Position numbers and translations under genes: made by a program
Notes under the pieces: model-generated
Database searches by the model: none
The model's input: the letters and a program-made list of their open reading frames with translations, nothing else
Told to the model about the DNA's origin: nothing
Shown: positions 19,191 to 28,046 of the stretch, piece after piece
Layout: every line of letters begins with the position of its first letter
Position numbering within the stretch: position 1 is the first letter of the stretch
NCBI RefSeq assembly: GCF_002929805.1
Contig: NZ_PJJM01000101.1
Span: forward strand, 64,239-128,238
Source of the DNA: Cryobacterium sp. Y50
GTDB lineage: Bacteria; Actinomycetota; Actinomycetes; Actinomycetales; Microbacteriaceae
Direction of reading: 5' to 3'
Length of the DNA: 64,000 nucleotides

Positions 19191-20042
19191 ATGGCCCACA
19201 CATCAGGCGTTCTTGCGGATTTCCAGAACGGTGAGACGCGCCTGGTCTACGGGCGCCGTCTTGTTGCTGACAACCTCTTTCTGCTCCCTGATGGTGGAGC
19301 AAAAGAGTTGCGGGCCTGGGCGAAGGAGGAACTTCGTTGCCCTGTTCGCGATTGCCCCAGCCCGGCGATCACCACTGTCAGCCGGAGCCGGGGTCGAGAC
19401 GGCTTCAAACACTATGGCGCCGGTGACGACGTCGGCGGCCATGCGCCTGAGAGTCTGTTCCATATGCAGGCTTGCGAGCGCATCGCTGGTTGGTTGCGCG
19501 CGCGGCATCCGGGTTTCACTGTGCAGAAAGAAGAAGTTGCCGGCGATCGCCGAGCTGACGTGATGATCACAGCGTCGGACGGGAGCCGTATGGCTTTTGA
19601 GATTCAATACTCGGCGCTCACTCCTGCCCAGTGGCAGGAGCGCCACGACTCGTATCAGTCCATGGGCATCGTTGATGTTTGGCTGTTCGGTCATCACGGT
19701 GCACAGCTTCGACAGGCTCACGCGCGCAACCCGGTCGGCAGAGCGGCTGACGGTCTCGCGAGCGACCGCCGCCCTAGTGACAACCTCGTGGTCATCAATC
19801 CGACTCATGCCGCCGTCATCGATGCAGGTCTGCCTCTGCTCTGGTTCAATCCTGTGACCGCGCAGATCGGCACCGCCGTCGAGCAGGTCGTTCTAGGCGA
19901 GCGTCAGTTCGAGATACCCGCCACGTGCACGCCTGGCCAGTTCAGGGTCGAGGATCTTGCGCGCCTGAAGTTATGCCTAGCGGGCGTGACCAGCGATCGG
20001 CTTCAGGTCTGGAAAAGAATCGGGCCGAGATGGAAGCGCTGA
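19191..20042 (+). CDS. CoiA-like nuclease-domain protein
   Basis: 283 residues. A short N-terminal region is followed by a zinc-ribbon-like pair (LRCPVRDCPSP) near residue 50 and His residues in the following helix (APESLFHMQACERIAGWL). The nuclease-like core reads EVAGDRRADVMI, then MAFEIQYSALTPAQWQERHDSY and VDVWLFGH. The D...ExQ...R arrangement matches the CoiA-like family of the PD-(D/E)XK superfamily. CoiA acts in DNA uptake in Firmicutes; homologs on actinobacterial mobile elements are of unknown role and could be defence or DNA-processing nucleases. The stop overlaps the next gene, indicating a two-gene unit. Confidence 0.75.
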   Translation: MAHTSGVLADFQNGETRLVYGRRLVADNLFLLPDGGAKELRAWAKEELRCPVRDCPSPAITTVSRSRGRDGFKHYGAGDDVGGHAPESLFHMQACERIAGWLRARHPGFTVQKEEVAGDRRADVMITASDGSRMAFEIQYSALTPAQWQERHDSYQSMGIVDVWLFGHHGAQLRQAHARNPVGRAADGLASDRRPSDNLVVINPTHAAVIDAGLPLLWFNPVTAQIGTAVEQVVLGERQFEIPATCTPGQFRVEDLARLKLCLAGVTSDRLQVWKRIGPRWKR

Positions 20043-20845
20043 GGCTGGAACTACACGCCGCACAGAGACTGTCTCAAGCCGAAGAGGAAGCTTCTCGAGC
20101 TGCGGCACGGCGAGTCATGATGGCTGCAGGTGCGGTCATCGCTGCGGACAGGCAGGCGGCCCTGGATCGAGCGCAAGCTCGTCGGGCGGCCATGGACGCC
20201 AAGGCTCTCCTGCTTGAGCCAGCCTGGTTGATCTCGGACCTCCGCGCGCGGATCCTCGACGAGTTCGATGGACACTGGCCAGCCATTTTGGACGTTGCCA
20301 CGACAGGAGAGCTGGGGCTCCCGTTTCCGCGGCAGCTGTGGCAAGCGACGTTGTTTGCGCAATTCATCGAGGGTCGGTCGATTCTCTCGGGGGTGTCGCC
20401 TGGTGAATGCGCTGCGCACCTGACAGTGCAAGATCTACACGAGTCTGAAACGAAAGCGATTGTTCGTGAGTGGTTTGATGTTCTCGTGGCTGCAGGCTAC
20501 CTGCTCTGTGCGAAGGCCAAGAAGAAGCGTTACTCGATAGGCGCGGCCCGGGTACGCTACACAACCGCAAGTAAGCGAACGCCCAAGGCTCAGCGTGCGT
20601 CTGAGGCGCAATCTAGGGCGGCCAGAGAGAGTGCAGCGCGAGCAGCATCCGTGCGGTCCGCATCAGGAAACCCCACGGAAAGTGCGCGTCGATCTGGGCA
20701 CCGTTCGTATGTTCCTCCTGCGCCGCCTGTCGTCGATCCCATTCGCCCAGGTATCGCACTCTGCCGCGACTGCGCCCGTCCGCTGGCGGCCATGTTCGTT
20801 GCACGGGGCTATCACTTGATGTGCAGTCCCGTTCAGCGCTACTAG
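20030..20845 (+). CDS. Unknown protein with coiled coil and C-terminal Cys cluster, paired with CoiA-like gene
   Basis: 271 residues from the ATG at 20030 (MEALRLELHAAQRL), which overlaps the CoiA-like gene by 13 bases; 19973 is a longer alternative. Residues 1-60 form a charged Ala-rich coiled coil (RLSQAEEEASRAAARRVM, LDRAQARRAAMDAK). The middle (about 65-170) is a globular helical domain with a winged-helix-like ending (VREWFDVLVAAGYLLCAKAKKKRYSIG). The tail is basic and Ser/Ala rich, ending in LCRDCARPLAAMFV and HLMCSP, a possible zinc site with three Cys and one His. I do not recognise the family. The overlap suggests it works with the CoiA-like nuclease, for example as a DNA-binding partner. 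Confidence 0.6.
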   Translation: MEALRLELHAAQRLSQAEEEASRAAARRVMMAAGAVIAADRQAALDRAQARRAAMDAKALLLEPAWLISDLRARILDEFDGHWPAILDVATTGELGLPFPRQLWQATLFAQFIEGRSILSGVSPGECAAHLTVQDLHESETKAIVREWFDVLVAAGYLLCAKAKKKRYSIGAARVRYTTASKRTPKAQRASEAQSRAARESAARAASVRSASGNPTESARRSGHRSYVPPAPPVVDPIRPGIALCRDCARPLAAMFVARGYHLMCSPVQRY

Positions 20846-20849
20846 GGAC

Positions 20850-21365
20850 AGTGCACCGTGAAGCGCCGGACGGCGGTTGCGCCGATCGCGTAGCGGGCAT
20901 GGTTATCGAGCAGGTCGACGATCCATGCTTTCGACCCGTCCTCGAGGCCACCATGGTGCCATGGATCCGCCACAGATCGTTCGGTGCGTGACACTCGAAC
21001 AGCTTCCACTCCTTCGGCGCCCGGTGTTCCTGTGCCACGACGAGACCGTGCCGTTGCAACACGCGGTGGATCGTGGACACGACCGGCGGGCGGGCCAGAC
21101 CGGCGTGCACCAGTTTCGTGTGCAGGGTCCGCGCGCCCAACCGCGGATTATCGACACGCAGTTTGGCGATCAACGATTTGATCTCCGACGCCGTCCTCGA
21201 CGGCGAGGTTGTCGGCCGCGTCGACCTCGGCTGCAGTGCAGGGACCCCTAAGACACCCGGTGGTCTCCGTTTACGGGACCCGCACAGAACCGGCAACGCC
21301 GGCAGAACTCGCGAAGTCCGACTGGCGACGTCATCGAAGCCGCCGCCAGGATCCTCGTCGTCGGG
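20850..21365 (-). pseudogene. IS481-type transposase remnant
   Basis: Read on the minus strand, a stretch shows DNPRLGARTLHTKLVHAGLA, then VVSTIHRVLQRHGLV and APNDLWRIHGTMV, the helix-turn-helix to DDE entry of IS481-family transposases. The frame then shifts and continues as SKAWIVDLLDNHARYAIGATAV in another frame. Only the middle of the enzyme is left; the remaining DDE residues and both ends are missing. It lies convergent with the unknown zinc-finger gene. Confidence 0.75.
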
Positions 21366-21518
21366 AATTAGCGACACGGAACGATCACAGAACGCCGCCA
21401 CCGACCGGCAAAGTCCAGAGCTCTTGGGCACCCTTCAAAACCGTCATCGAACGACCATTTGTTGAACGCCATCGATTCAGGCTGCGCAATGTCAGTGGCC
21501 TTGAATATCGTGAACTGT

Positions 21519-21980
21519 ATGACTACCTACACGTATCAAAATGGCCAGATGATCAAGATCCCCGACACCGTTATTGCCGAGGACGTCGAGATTCGTGAGT
21601 CGATCAGCAACACTCTCATCGTCCGACCTGGAGTGAACGTCACCACCTTGGCTAGCATCACCGGCACCGTCCGAGTCATGACTGGCGCCACCCTGGAAGC
21701 TCGAGGTTCAGTTTCCGGGACTGTAGGTGTTGAGGACGGCGCCCGCGCTACGTTCCATGGCCAAGCCAACGGCAGCATCAACGTCGACAGGGGTGCTGTC
21801 ATGCATCTGCTGCCAGGCGCTGTGGCGCTCGGAGTCCTGCGCATCGAAGGGAGCCTGATCAACGAAGGGACTCGGGGTGTCAACGTTTCCGGGCGGGGTG
21901 CCGTCGACGACCGAGAGGGGTCGACAGTGCGCCGTCCTGACCGCTCATTGCCCGATGGCACGTCAATTTACGAGAGCTAA
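21519..21980 (+). CDS. Beta-solenoid-like (bactofilin-resembling) repeat protein
   Basis: 153 residues from ATG 21519 (MTTYTYQNG). No signal peptide is visible. From residue 20 to 125 the sequence is an irregular series of short strands with Gly/Thr turns: SITGTVRVMTGATLEARG, SVSGTVGVEDGARATFHG, QANGSINVDRGAVMHLLPG, ALGVLRIEGSLINEG. A period of about 17-19 residues per coil is compatible with a right-handed beta helix like that of bactofilins or polymer-forming proteins. The tail is charged and probably disordered. The gene sits directly after the IS481 scar and overlaps the end of a convergent gene by 18 bases. Function unknown. Confidence 0.6.
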   Translation: MTTYTYQNGQMIKIPDTVIAEDVEIRESISNTLIVRPGVNVTTLASITGTVRVMTGATLEARGSVSGTVGVEDGARATFHGQANGSINVDRGAVMHLLPGAVALGVLRIEGSLINEGTRGVNVSGRGAVDDREGSTVRRPDRSLPDGTSIYES

Positions 21981-22319
21981 GGGCCGCACTGTTATCGCGC
22001 GTGATCGAGGTGACTCAGCGACGACAGCAGCACCAGTCTCCCTGTCGGCCGCGCGCTCAATAGCAGAGGCCGACACCCACACTCGATGGATGCCCCGAGC
22101 ATCCCACTTGACCAAGACAGCGCGCTGCGTCCCAGCAAGCGCCACACCGCGCACACGCTCGGCAACGGCTGGGCATCTCACCCAAACAAGTACCTGAGTG
22201 GGATCCTTCGCCACGGTCACGGGGAGCTCACCCAGCTCATCCGGCGTGACGCTGAACGGCCGCGGCACTAACTCAGCCCGGTAGTCCGGTTCAATCTGGA
22301 CTGGCTGCTCTGTAGACAT
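21963..22319 (-). CDS. Hypothetical protein
   Basis: 118 residues beginning MSTEQPVQIEPDYR, with AGGGG a few bases upstream. The middle reads PTQVLVWVRCPAVAERVRGVALAG and AVLVKWDARGIHRVWVSASAI, suggesting a small beta-rich fold with alternating hydrophobic residues; no transmembrane segment or known motif is seen. It is convergent with the repeat protein gene and overlaps its end. Amino acid composition looks like a genuine protein, but no family is recognised. Confidence 0.45.
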   Translation of the reverse strand: MSTEQPVQIEPDYRAELVPRPFSVTPDELGELPVTVAKDPTQVLVWVRCPAVAERVRGVALAGTQRAVLVKWDARGIHRVWVSASAIERAADRETGAAVVAESPRSRAITVRPLALVN

Positions 22320-22823
22320 CGCCCCTACTTACTAACTATCTGGTTGGGCGCCTGGATATGAACCGACGTTGATTCGGCCCCGTCATGGGAGCGGAGTGCG
22401 AGGTCCGAAAGCATGAGCCAATTATCCGCCTACGACGAGCTGCCAGGAGGGGGGGACCTCCGGGCGAGATTTATTTGAACAGGTTAGATTTTGCACAATC
22501 AGGTGAATTGTTTCAGGGTCAGTTTGACGGCCTCGTCAAGATCCCGGTGGTCGGGAACCGTCGCGTTTGAGGACCGTGAGGACGCCGGCGTATAGCGAAT
22601 CAGCTCCGTCGCTGTGTCTCAGTTGTCTCACAACCCTTGATTGCTTCCAAAAACCGAGCCCTTGGTTTCGATACATAGTTGTGAGACTCCCCAACCCCAT
22701 GAATCCGTCTAATTCCGGCAGGCTGGCGGCACGCTGGCCAGGCGTCTCGTAAACATAGGGTAACGCGCCATGAGATGCCGCGACGGTGACGTCCTCAGGA
22801 CCAAAATTATTCGTCCCAAGGCA
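22320..22823. other. Non-coding stretch before the PatB/Opp locus
   Basis: About 500 bases that are richer in A/T than the flanks. Short open frames exist on both strands but none has a convincing composition or ribosome site. No clear repeat, terminator or insertion-sequence end was found. Confidence 0.4.
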
Positions 22824-23927
22824 TTAGGTCACACGCCCTAAACGCTCAAGTAGTTGCGCGGCAATGGGCGTTGGGGTCGCGAGCGTCACCCGCGCCCAGC
22901 CCGGTGCGCCGAACGCCGCGCCGTCGGCGACGATGACCCTGGCTTCGCTGCGCAAGGTCGCAACCGTTACGTGCCTGGCGAGGTGGCGCCAGACGAAGTA
23001 TCCCGCCTGGGGCGCGGTCTGTCCGGCTGCGACCAGCAGGGCATCTGTGCGCCCGAGATACTCGATCAGATCGCGGCGCCATGGCTCGCCGTGACGATAC
23101 GCCGCCGTCGTCGCGACGGCGCCGAGAACGGGAACGCTGCCCTCCAGACGCGGTTCGCCGCGGTGCCATTTTTCGCACTCGGAGGCACTTGCAAAGATCA
23201 TTTGGGCACACTTCAACCCCGAGAGGTTCCAGGTCTTCGACGCCGAGACAATCGTTGTGGTGTGAGCTGATGCGCCGGGCGACGCGGCGTAGGGCAGGTG
23301 CGGCTGGCGCGCGAGCGGGGCGTGAACCTCGTCAGACAGCACCCGCGCGCCGTGCCGCTCCACGATCTCGGCGAGCTGCGCCAGGTCGGCCGCGTCGAAA
23401 ACCGTTCCGGTCGGGTTGTGCGGATTGCACAGGATGACCAGACGCGCGCCGTGGCGAAGGGCGTGTGCGGTGCGGGTAAGGTCGAGCCGCCCCGCCGGCC
23501 CGAGCGGCACCTCGACGATACGACGTCCCACCTTCCGAGTGGCGGCTGCGAGCGGCGCGTACGACGGCGTGGTGACGATGACGGCCTCGCCCGGTTGCGT
23601 CTGTAGCTCGACCAAGCGCTCCACGGCGTTGATGAGATCGGGAACGATCGCAATCCGCCCCGGATCGACCTGCCACGACCGCTGCGCGGCGAGCCACTCG
23701 CTGCAGGCGGCGGCGACGGCGGCGAGCTCGCGAGCCGTCACGTAGCCGTAGCGCTGCATCGACATCACCCGATCGCGAATGACGGGGGCCACCCCGAGGT
23801 CCATCTCCGCCAAACCGGCGGCGATCTCACCGTCGCGGGCGTCTGCCCAGCGCCGGCTGCCGGCGGCCCGCAGGTCGCCGAGGGTGAGTCGGTCTAGGGC
23901 GTCCGGATCGAAGCCCGACGCTGTCAT
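22824..23927 (-). CDS. PatB/MalY-type PLP-dependent aminotransferase or C-S lyase
   Basis: 367 residues, class I/II fold. The N-terminal AAGSRRWADARDGEIAAGLAEMDL and YGYVTARELAAVAAACSEWL are typical of the MalY/PatB group, which mainly cleave cystathionine or cysteine S-conjugates. The cofactor residues are visible: NPHNPTGTVF, the Asp in ARVLSDEVHAPL, and the Schiff-base Lys in IVSASKTWNLSGLKCAQ. It is the last gene of a five-gene minus-strand operon (ABC transporter, phosphatase, this gene) with four-base overlaps, so it probably processes a compound brought in by the transporter. The exact substrate cannot be read. Confidence 0.8.
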   Translation of the reverse strand: MTASGFDPDALDRLTLGDLRAAGSRRWADARDGEIAAGLAEMDLGVAPVIRDRVMSMQRYGYVTARELAAVAAACSEWLAAQRSWQVDPGRIAIVPDLINAVERLVELQTQPGEAVIVTTPSYAPLAAATRKVGRRIVEVPLGPAGRLDLTRTAHALRHGARLVILCNPHNPTGTVFDAADLAQLAEIVERHGARVLSDEVHAPLARQPHLPYAASPGASAHTTTIVSASKTWNLSGLKCAQMIFASASECEKWHRGEPRLEGSVPVLGAVATTAAYRHGEPWRRDLIEYLGRTDALLVAAGQTAPQAGYFVWRHLARHVTVATLRSEARVIVADGAAFGAPGWARVTLATPTPIAAQLLERLGRVT

Positions 23928-24622
23928 GCGATGTACGCCCCGCGGAGGTGCGCCAGTTGCTCGCGGGTCAACCCGTGGGTCAGCACCATCTGTTCCACGC
24001 TTCCGTACTCTCGGTCGACCGCATCCAGCAAGCCGGAGAGTAGGGCGGGTGGTGAGGAGATAGCGCGGTGCGCGGCGGATCCCGGGAGGTCGGTGGGATC
24101 GATGCCCCGAAAAAGGTCGCGGAGGTAATCCTCACCGAGTCTGTCTTGGGAGAGGGCGTAGTGCGCGAGCACGGCGCCGCGGTCCAAGCCGAGCACCTCG
24201 TGCACGAGGGCGACAACAACGCCGGTACGGTCTTTGCCAGCCGTGCAGTGCACGAGAATCGGCACGTCACTGTTGTTGGCGACGGCGCCGACGGCCGAGA
24301 CGAGCGATGGCGCGAAGCGGTGCAGCATGATCTCGTAGAGCTGCTCCAGGGAATCGAATTGCAGCGTCTGCAGTTCGTCAGCGAACACCGGCATGGACAG
24401 AATTGTTCCGGTGTATCCGGTCCAGGGAGCGTGCACGCGTTCGCCCTCATCGCGCAGGTCGATGATGACCTGGATACCCTGTGCCGAGAGAAAATCTTGG
24501 ATATCCGTGAGCAGGCCGAGGGGAGCGGCAGATCGCATCAGCCGTCCAGGCCGCAGGTTCCCGGCGGGAGTGTTCATGGTTCCGGCATCGCGGAAGTTGT
24601 GCAGGGGGTGGAGCATGGTCAT
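23924..24622 (-). CDS. Tyrosine/serine protein phosphatase family (Y_phosphatase3)
   Basis: 232 residues. The P-loop signature C-x5-R is present as VHCTAGKDRTGVVVALV near residue 127. The N-terminal HNFRDAGTMNTPAGNLRPGRLMRSAAPLG is the standard start of the MptpB/Y_phosphatase3 group, and the general-acid region IDLRDEGER is also recognisable. These enzymes act on phosphotyrosine, phosphoserine or phosphoinositides, and some on small metabolites. It overlaps the PatB-like gene and the ABC ATPase gene by four bases each, so a role in dephosphorylating the transported compound is as likely as signalling (inference). Confidence 0.85.
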   Translation of the reverse strand: MTMLHPLHNFRDAGTMNTPAGNLRPGRLMRSAAPLGLLTDIQDFLSAQGIQVIIDLRDEGERVHAPWTGYTGTILSMPVFADELQTLQFDSLEQLYEIMLHRFAPSLVSAVGAVANNSDVPILVHCTAGKDRTGVVVALVHEVLGLDRGAVLAHYALSQDRLGEDYLRDLFRGIDPTDLPGSAAHRAISSPPALLSGLLDAVDREYGSVEQMVLTHGLTREQLAHLRGAYIA

Positions 24623-25404
24623 AGGATCTTGCCGATCGTTTCGTGGTGCTGGGGCAGAGCGGGAACGCTCGCGAGCAGTTCACGCGTGTATGGATGCTGC
24701 GGGTCGGCGAGCAGTTCGGTGGTGGCGCCGAACTCGACGATGCGACCGCGGTGCATGACGACCGATGTGTGGCACAGGTTCTGTACGATGCCCAGGTCGT
24801 GGGAGACAAGCACGAGCGTGAGGGCCTCATGCTCGGCGAGCCGGCGCAGCAGTCGCAGAATCTGCGCCTGTACCGAGACGTCGAGGGCGCTCACCGGCTC
24901 GTCGGCCACGAGCACCTCGGGACGTGGCCCGAGCGCCCGGGCGATAGCGACGCGTTGCCGCTGGCCGCCCGACAACTCATGTGGAAACCGGCGGGCGAAT
25001 GAGGGGTCGAGTTCGACCGCGGCGAGCAGTTCTGCCACGCGCGTGCGCACGGGCACTCCCCGGTGCAGTATTCGCAATGGCTCGGCGACGATGTCACCGA
25101 CTCGCATTCGGGGGCTCAATGACGCGAACGGATCCTGCAGCACCAGCTGAACACGGCGACGGAGGTCCCGGGCGGCCTGGCCACGGAGGTCGTGCACGGG
25201 AGTCCCACGGTATTGCACGACCCCGGCCGTCGGCGGGAGAAGCCCGAGCATGATGCGGCTCAGCGTCGTCTTGCCCGAGCCGGATTCGCCGATGATGGCG
25301 AGGTGTCGACCGGCTTCGACGCTCAATGACACTGGGCCCAGGGCGTCCTCGGCGGCGCCGCGGTAGCGCTTGCGTACAGCGTCGACGGTGAACAGGGTGC
25401 TCAT
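24619..25404 (-). CDS. ABC transporter ATP-binding protein, Opp/Dpp type (second ATPase)
   Basis: 261 residues. Walker A GESGSGKTTLSRI near residue 37, the family signature LSGGQRQRVAIARAL, Walker B EVLVADEPVSALD and the switch His in LTLVLVSHDLGIV are all intact. The C-terminus shows the DppF-type extension with ADPQHPYTRELLASVP. It energises the permeases encoded just upstream, importing peptide- or nickel-like solutes. Overlaps of four bases with both neighbours indicate one operon. Confidence 0.92.
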   Translation of the reverse strand: MSTLFTVDAVRKRYRGAAEDALGPVSLSVEAGRHLAIIGESGSGKTTLSRIMLGLLPPTAGVVQYRGTPVHDLRGQAARDLRRRVQLVLQDPFASLSPRMRVGDIVAEPLRILHRGVPVRTRVAELLAAVELDPSFARRFPHELSGGQRQRVAIARALGPRPEVLVADEPVSALDVSVQAQILRLLRRLAEHEALTLVLVSHDLGIVQNLCHTSVVMHRGRIVEFGATTELLADPQHPYTRELLASVPALPQHHETIGKIL

Positions 25405-26204
25405 GCGGTCGCCGCCAGAACGATCGGGCGAGTGTAGGTAGTGGCGTATGCAGCGTCGATCAGCGCGCGAGTATAGGGGTGCGCGGGCCGACGGAGCAGA
25501 TCGTGAGTGCTGCCCTGCTCGACCACTCTGCCGCCGCGCATCACTACTAGGCGGTCGCAGGTCGTCGCCGCCACAGCGATATCGTGCGTGACCAGCAGCA
25601 ACGCGGCGCCGGTCTCGGCCACGCGCCCGCCGAGCAGCTCAAGGATATGTGCCTGCACCGTTACGTCGAGTGCGGTCGTGGGTTCGTCGGCGAGCACGAG
25701 AGCCGGAGCAGCTGCGGTCGCCATCGCCACGACGACCCGCTGGCGCTGACCGCCGGACAGTTCGTGGGGAAACCGCCGCACGATGCGCTCGGGATCAGGC
25801 AGGCCGACCCGCGCGGCGAGGGCGACGGCAAGTTCGTGCCGGCGGTGCCGCGACAGCCGGGCTCGGGCGCGGAGCGTACTCGTGAGCTGGTCGCCGATGC
25901 GGGCGAGAGGATCGAGGGCGCTCTGGGGCTCCTGGAACACGCAGCCGAGCTCTGCTCCCCGCAGGGCACGCATCCGTCGATCGTTGGAACCCAGGATCTC
26001 CTCGCCGACCAACCGCACGCTGCCGGTCGCCCGTGCAGTCGCCGGGAGCAGGCCGAGCGTGGCCATGCAGGTGAGCGACTTGCCCGAGCCGGACTCGCCG
26101 AGCAGACCAACTCGTTCCCCTCGACCGACGTCTAGGTCGACGGAATCGACGACGGTGTGCCCGCCGATGCTGACGCTCAGCTTGCGAATCTTGAGAACGC
26201 TCAT
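25401..26204 (-). CDS. ABC transporter ATP-binding protein, Opp/Dpp type (first ATPase)
   Basis: 267 residues from the ATG at 26204 (MSVLKIRKLSVSIGG); a longer upstream reading is part of the permease gene. Walker A GESGSGKSLTCMA, signature LSGGQRQRVVVAMA, Walker B LVLADEPTTALD and switch His in LLLVTHDIAV are present. The C-terminal LRRPAHPYTRALIDA is the DppD-type oligopeptide-transporter tail. It forms a heterodimer with the following ATPase. Confidence 0.92.
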   Translation of the reverse strand: MSVLKIRKLSVSIGGHTVVDSVDLDVGRGERVGLLGESGSGKSLTCMATLGLLPATARATGSVRLVGEEILGSNDRRMRALRGAELGCVFQEPQSALDPLARIGDQLTSTLRARARLSRHRRHELAVALAARVGLPDPERIVRRFPHELSGGQRQRVVVAMATAAAPALVLADEPTTALDVTVQAHILELLGGRVAETGAALLLVTHDIAVAATTCDRLVVMRGGRVVEQGSTHDLLRRPAHPYTRALIDAAYATTYTRPIVLAATA

Positions 26205-27028
26205 GGGGTGCTCCTTCTGGTTCGGGGATCGAGGATGTCGCGCAACCCATCGCCGAGGAGGTTGAAGCCGAGCACGACGATGACGATGCAGAGGGCCGGC
26301 GCCAGGAGAACTTCGGGCCGGGTCATGATCTGCGGCTGCATCTCGGCGAGGGTGCGGCCCCATGACGGGGTCGGCGTGGGTGTGCCGAATCCCAGGTACG
26401 ACAGCCCGGCTTCGGCGAGGGCAGAGCCTGCGAGTATCTGGGTGAGACGAACGACGATGGTCGAACCAGCGTTGGGCAGCACGTGGTGCAGCATTATGCG
26501 GCCGGACGAGGCGCCGGCGGCGGTGGCCAACAGCGCGTAATCGCTGGATCGTGCTCTCCGCAACTCCGGCGCGACCGTGCGTGCGACGACGACGGAGGCG
26601 CCAAGGCCGACCGCAACAGCCGCCGTCCAGGTCGAGGAGCCGAAGCTTGTGACCAGGATCACGGCGAGGATGAGTGTAGGGAAGGCGATCATGATGTCGA
26701 CGAAGCGCTGAAGGAAGGCGGAGAGCATTGGCGGAGTGAGCTCGATAATGGCGGCCAGCGGGAGCCCGAGGGCCGCTGCGACGGCCGTCGCCAGCAGCGC
26801 TGATCCGAGGGTCACTTGCGCCCCCACGAGAAGGGCGCTGAAAGAGTCACGCCCGAGCGCGTCGGTGCCAAGGAGGTGCGACGCCGAGGGGGCGAGCCAG
26901 CCGGCGGCGGGGTCGACGATGAGCGGGTCGTGCGGGGTCCACAGCAGGGACGTAAGGGCCGCCGCGACGACGACAGCCACGAGCAGCACTCCGACCAGGC
27001 CGCTCGGGTTACGCAGGAGGGCGATCAT
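26201..27028 (-). CDS. ABC transporter permease, DppC type
   Basis: 275 residues from ATG 27028 (MIALLRNPSGLVGVLL). N-terminal helix, then the HLLGTDALGRDSFSALLVGAQ segment typical of OppC/DppC, and five further helices. The EAA-like cytoplasmic loop is AAGASSGRIMLHHVLPNAGS, followed by ALAEAGLSYLGFGTPTPTPS. It overlaps the ATPase and DppB genes by four bases. It forms the translocation channel together with the next permease. Confidence 0.9.
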   Translation of the reverse strand: MIALLRNPSGLVGVLLVAVVVAAALTSLLWTPHDPLIVDPAAGWLAPSASHLLGTDALGRDSFSALLVGAQVTLGSALLATAVAAALGLPLAAIIELTPPMLSAFLQRFVDIMIAFPTLILAVILVTSFGSSTWTAAVAVGLGASVVVARTVAPELRRARSSDYALLATAAGASSGRIMLHHVLPNAGSTIVVRLTQILAGSALAEAGLSYLGFGTPTPTPSWGRTLAEMQPQIMTRPEVLLAPALCIVIVVLGFNLLGDGLRDILDPRTRRSTP

Positions 27029-28044
27029 TTCGAGCCTCTCAACCGGGGATCGATAAGGGTGTAAACGATGTTCAGCGCGATCGTGACGATCATGATCACG
27101 CTGGTCAGAGCGAGCAAGGTGCCCTGTACGGAAACGATGTCCCGGTTTCCCACGTCTTTTAGGAGCATCTGTCCGATGCCGGGGAGCGCGAATACCTGCT
27201 CGATCAGCACCGAGCCCATGAGCAGGCCGGCCAGCTCGAGCCCGACGATTGCGACCAAGGGAAGAGCGGCATTCCGCAGGCCCTGCCGCATCAGCACGGA
27301 AGGGATCGACCAGCCTTGGGCGCGCGCTGTGCGCACCCACTCGTCTGCGACGATGTCGATCGTGGCCGACCGCACGAACCGCACGAGTCCGGCCGTGAGC
27401 GGAATCGCCAGGGTGATCGTGGGCAGAATCAGTGAGTGGATGGCGCCGGCCGGGTCCGCCCACCGGTCTGGAGGAAAACCCTGCACCGGCAGAACGCGCC
27501 ATTTCACGGCCACGACCGTGACGAGTGCCAGGCCGACCGCGAAAACGGGCAGGGCGACGCCGAGCTGAGTTAGTGCGCCGATCAAATGGCCGTACCACGT
27601 GCGGTGGCGGGCGCCGGCGATCATGCCGAGGGGGAGGGCGACGAGCACGCTGATCAGGAGCGCTGCCACGCACAGCGGCACGGTCACCTGCAGCTTCTCT
27701 CCGATTTGGCTGGCTACGGAACGGCCGTCGAGCATGGAGTCGCCGAGGTCCAGGCGCAGGGCTCCGAACACCCAGTCGAGGTACTGCACGGCCACGGGCC
27801 GGTCCAGACCCAGCCGTTGCTCCAGAAGCGCGACCTGGGCGGCAGTAGCCTCAGGCCCGGCGAGGATTGCCGCAGCATCACCTGGCAAATAGTGCAGGGC
27901 GAGAAAGATCAGCAGGCTCGCGGCCAGCAGAGAGGCGACGAGTACGCCGACCTGTTGAGCCACGGCGACTGCCAGACGCTGCGCCCGCGAGCGGGCTGCG
28001 GGCGCAGCGTCAGTCGCCGCCACGCAAAGAAGCGGGGCGGCCAC
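27025..28044 (-). CDS. ABC transporter permease, DppB type
   Basis: About 339 residues from a GTG at 28044, two bases after the stop of the solute-binding protein; a second GTG at 28023 is possible. Six helices with the usual DppB features: first helix VLVASLLAASLLIFLALHYLPGD, a large external loop ending DSMLDGRSVASQI, the EAA-type loop VRTARAQGWSIPSVLMRQGLRNA, and the C-terminal VFALPGIGQMLLKDVGNRD. The close spacing to the frameshifted solute-binding gene shows that all were made as one operon. Confidence 0.88.
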   Translation of the reverse strand: MAAPLLCVAATDAAPAARSRAQRLAVAVAQQVGVLVASLLAASLLIFLALHYLPGDAAAILAGPEATAAQVALLEQRLGLDRPVAVQYLDWVFGALRLDLGDSMLDGRSVASQIGEKLQVTVPLCVAALLISVLVALPLGMIAGARHRTWYGHLIGALTQLGVALPVFAVGLALVTVVAVKWRVLPVQGFPPDRWADPAGAIHSLILPTITLAIPLTAGLVRFVRSATIDIVADEWVRTARAQGWSIPSVLMRQGLRNAALPLVAIVGLELAGLLMGSVLIEQVFALPGIGQMLLKDVGNRDIVSVQGTLLALTSVIMIVTIALNIVYTLIDPRLRGSK

Positions 28045-28046
28045 TG

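Noticed and set aside
22500..22570. HicA-like toxin fragment on the minus strand (TVPDHRDLDEAV...)
   Set aside because: Only about 20 residues with weak resemblance, no start codon or partner gene.
26201..27673. Upstream extension of the DppC gene
   Set aside because: It overlaps DppB; the ATG at 27028 gives the expected N-terminal helix and the usual length.
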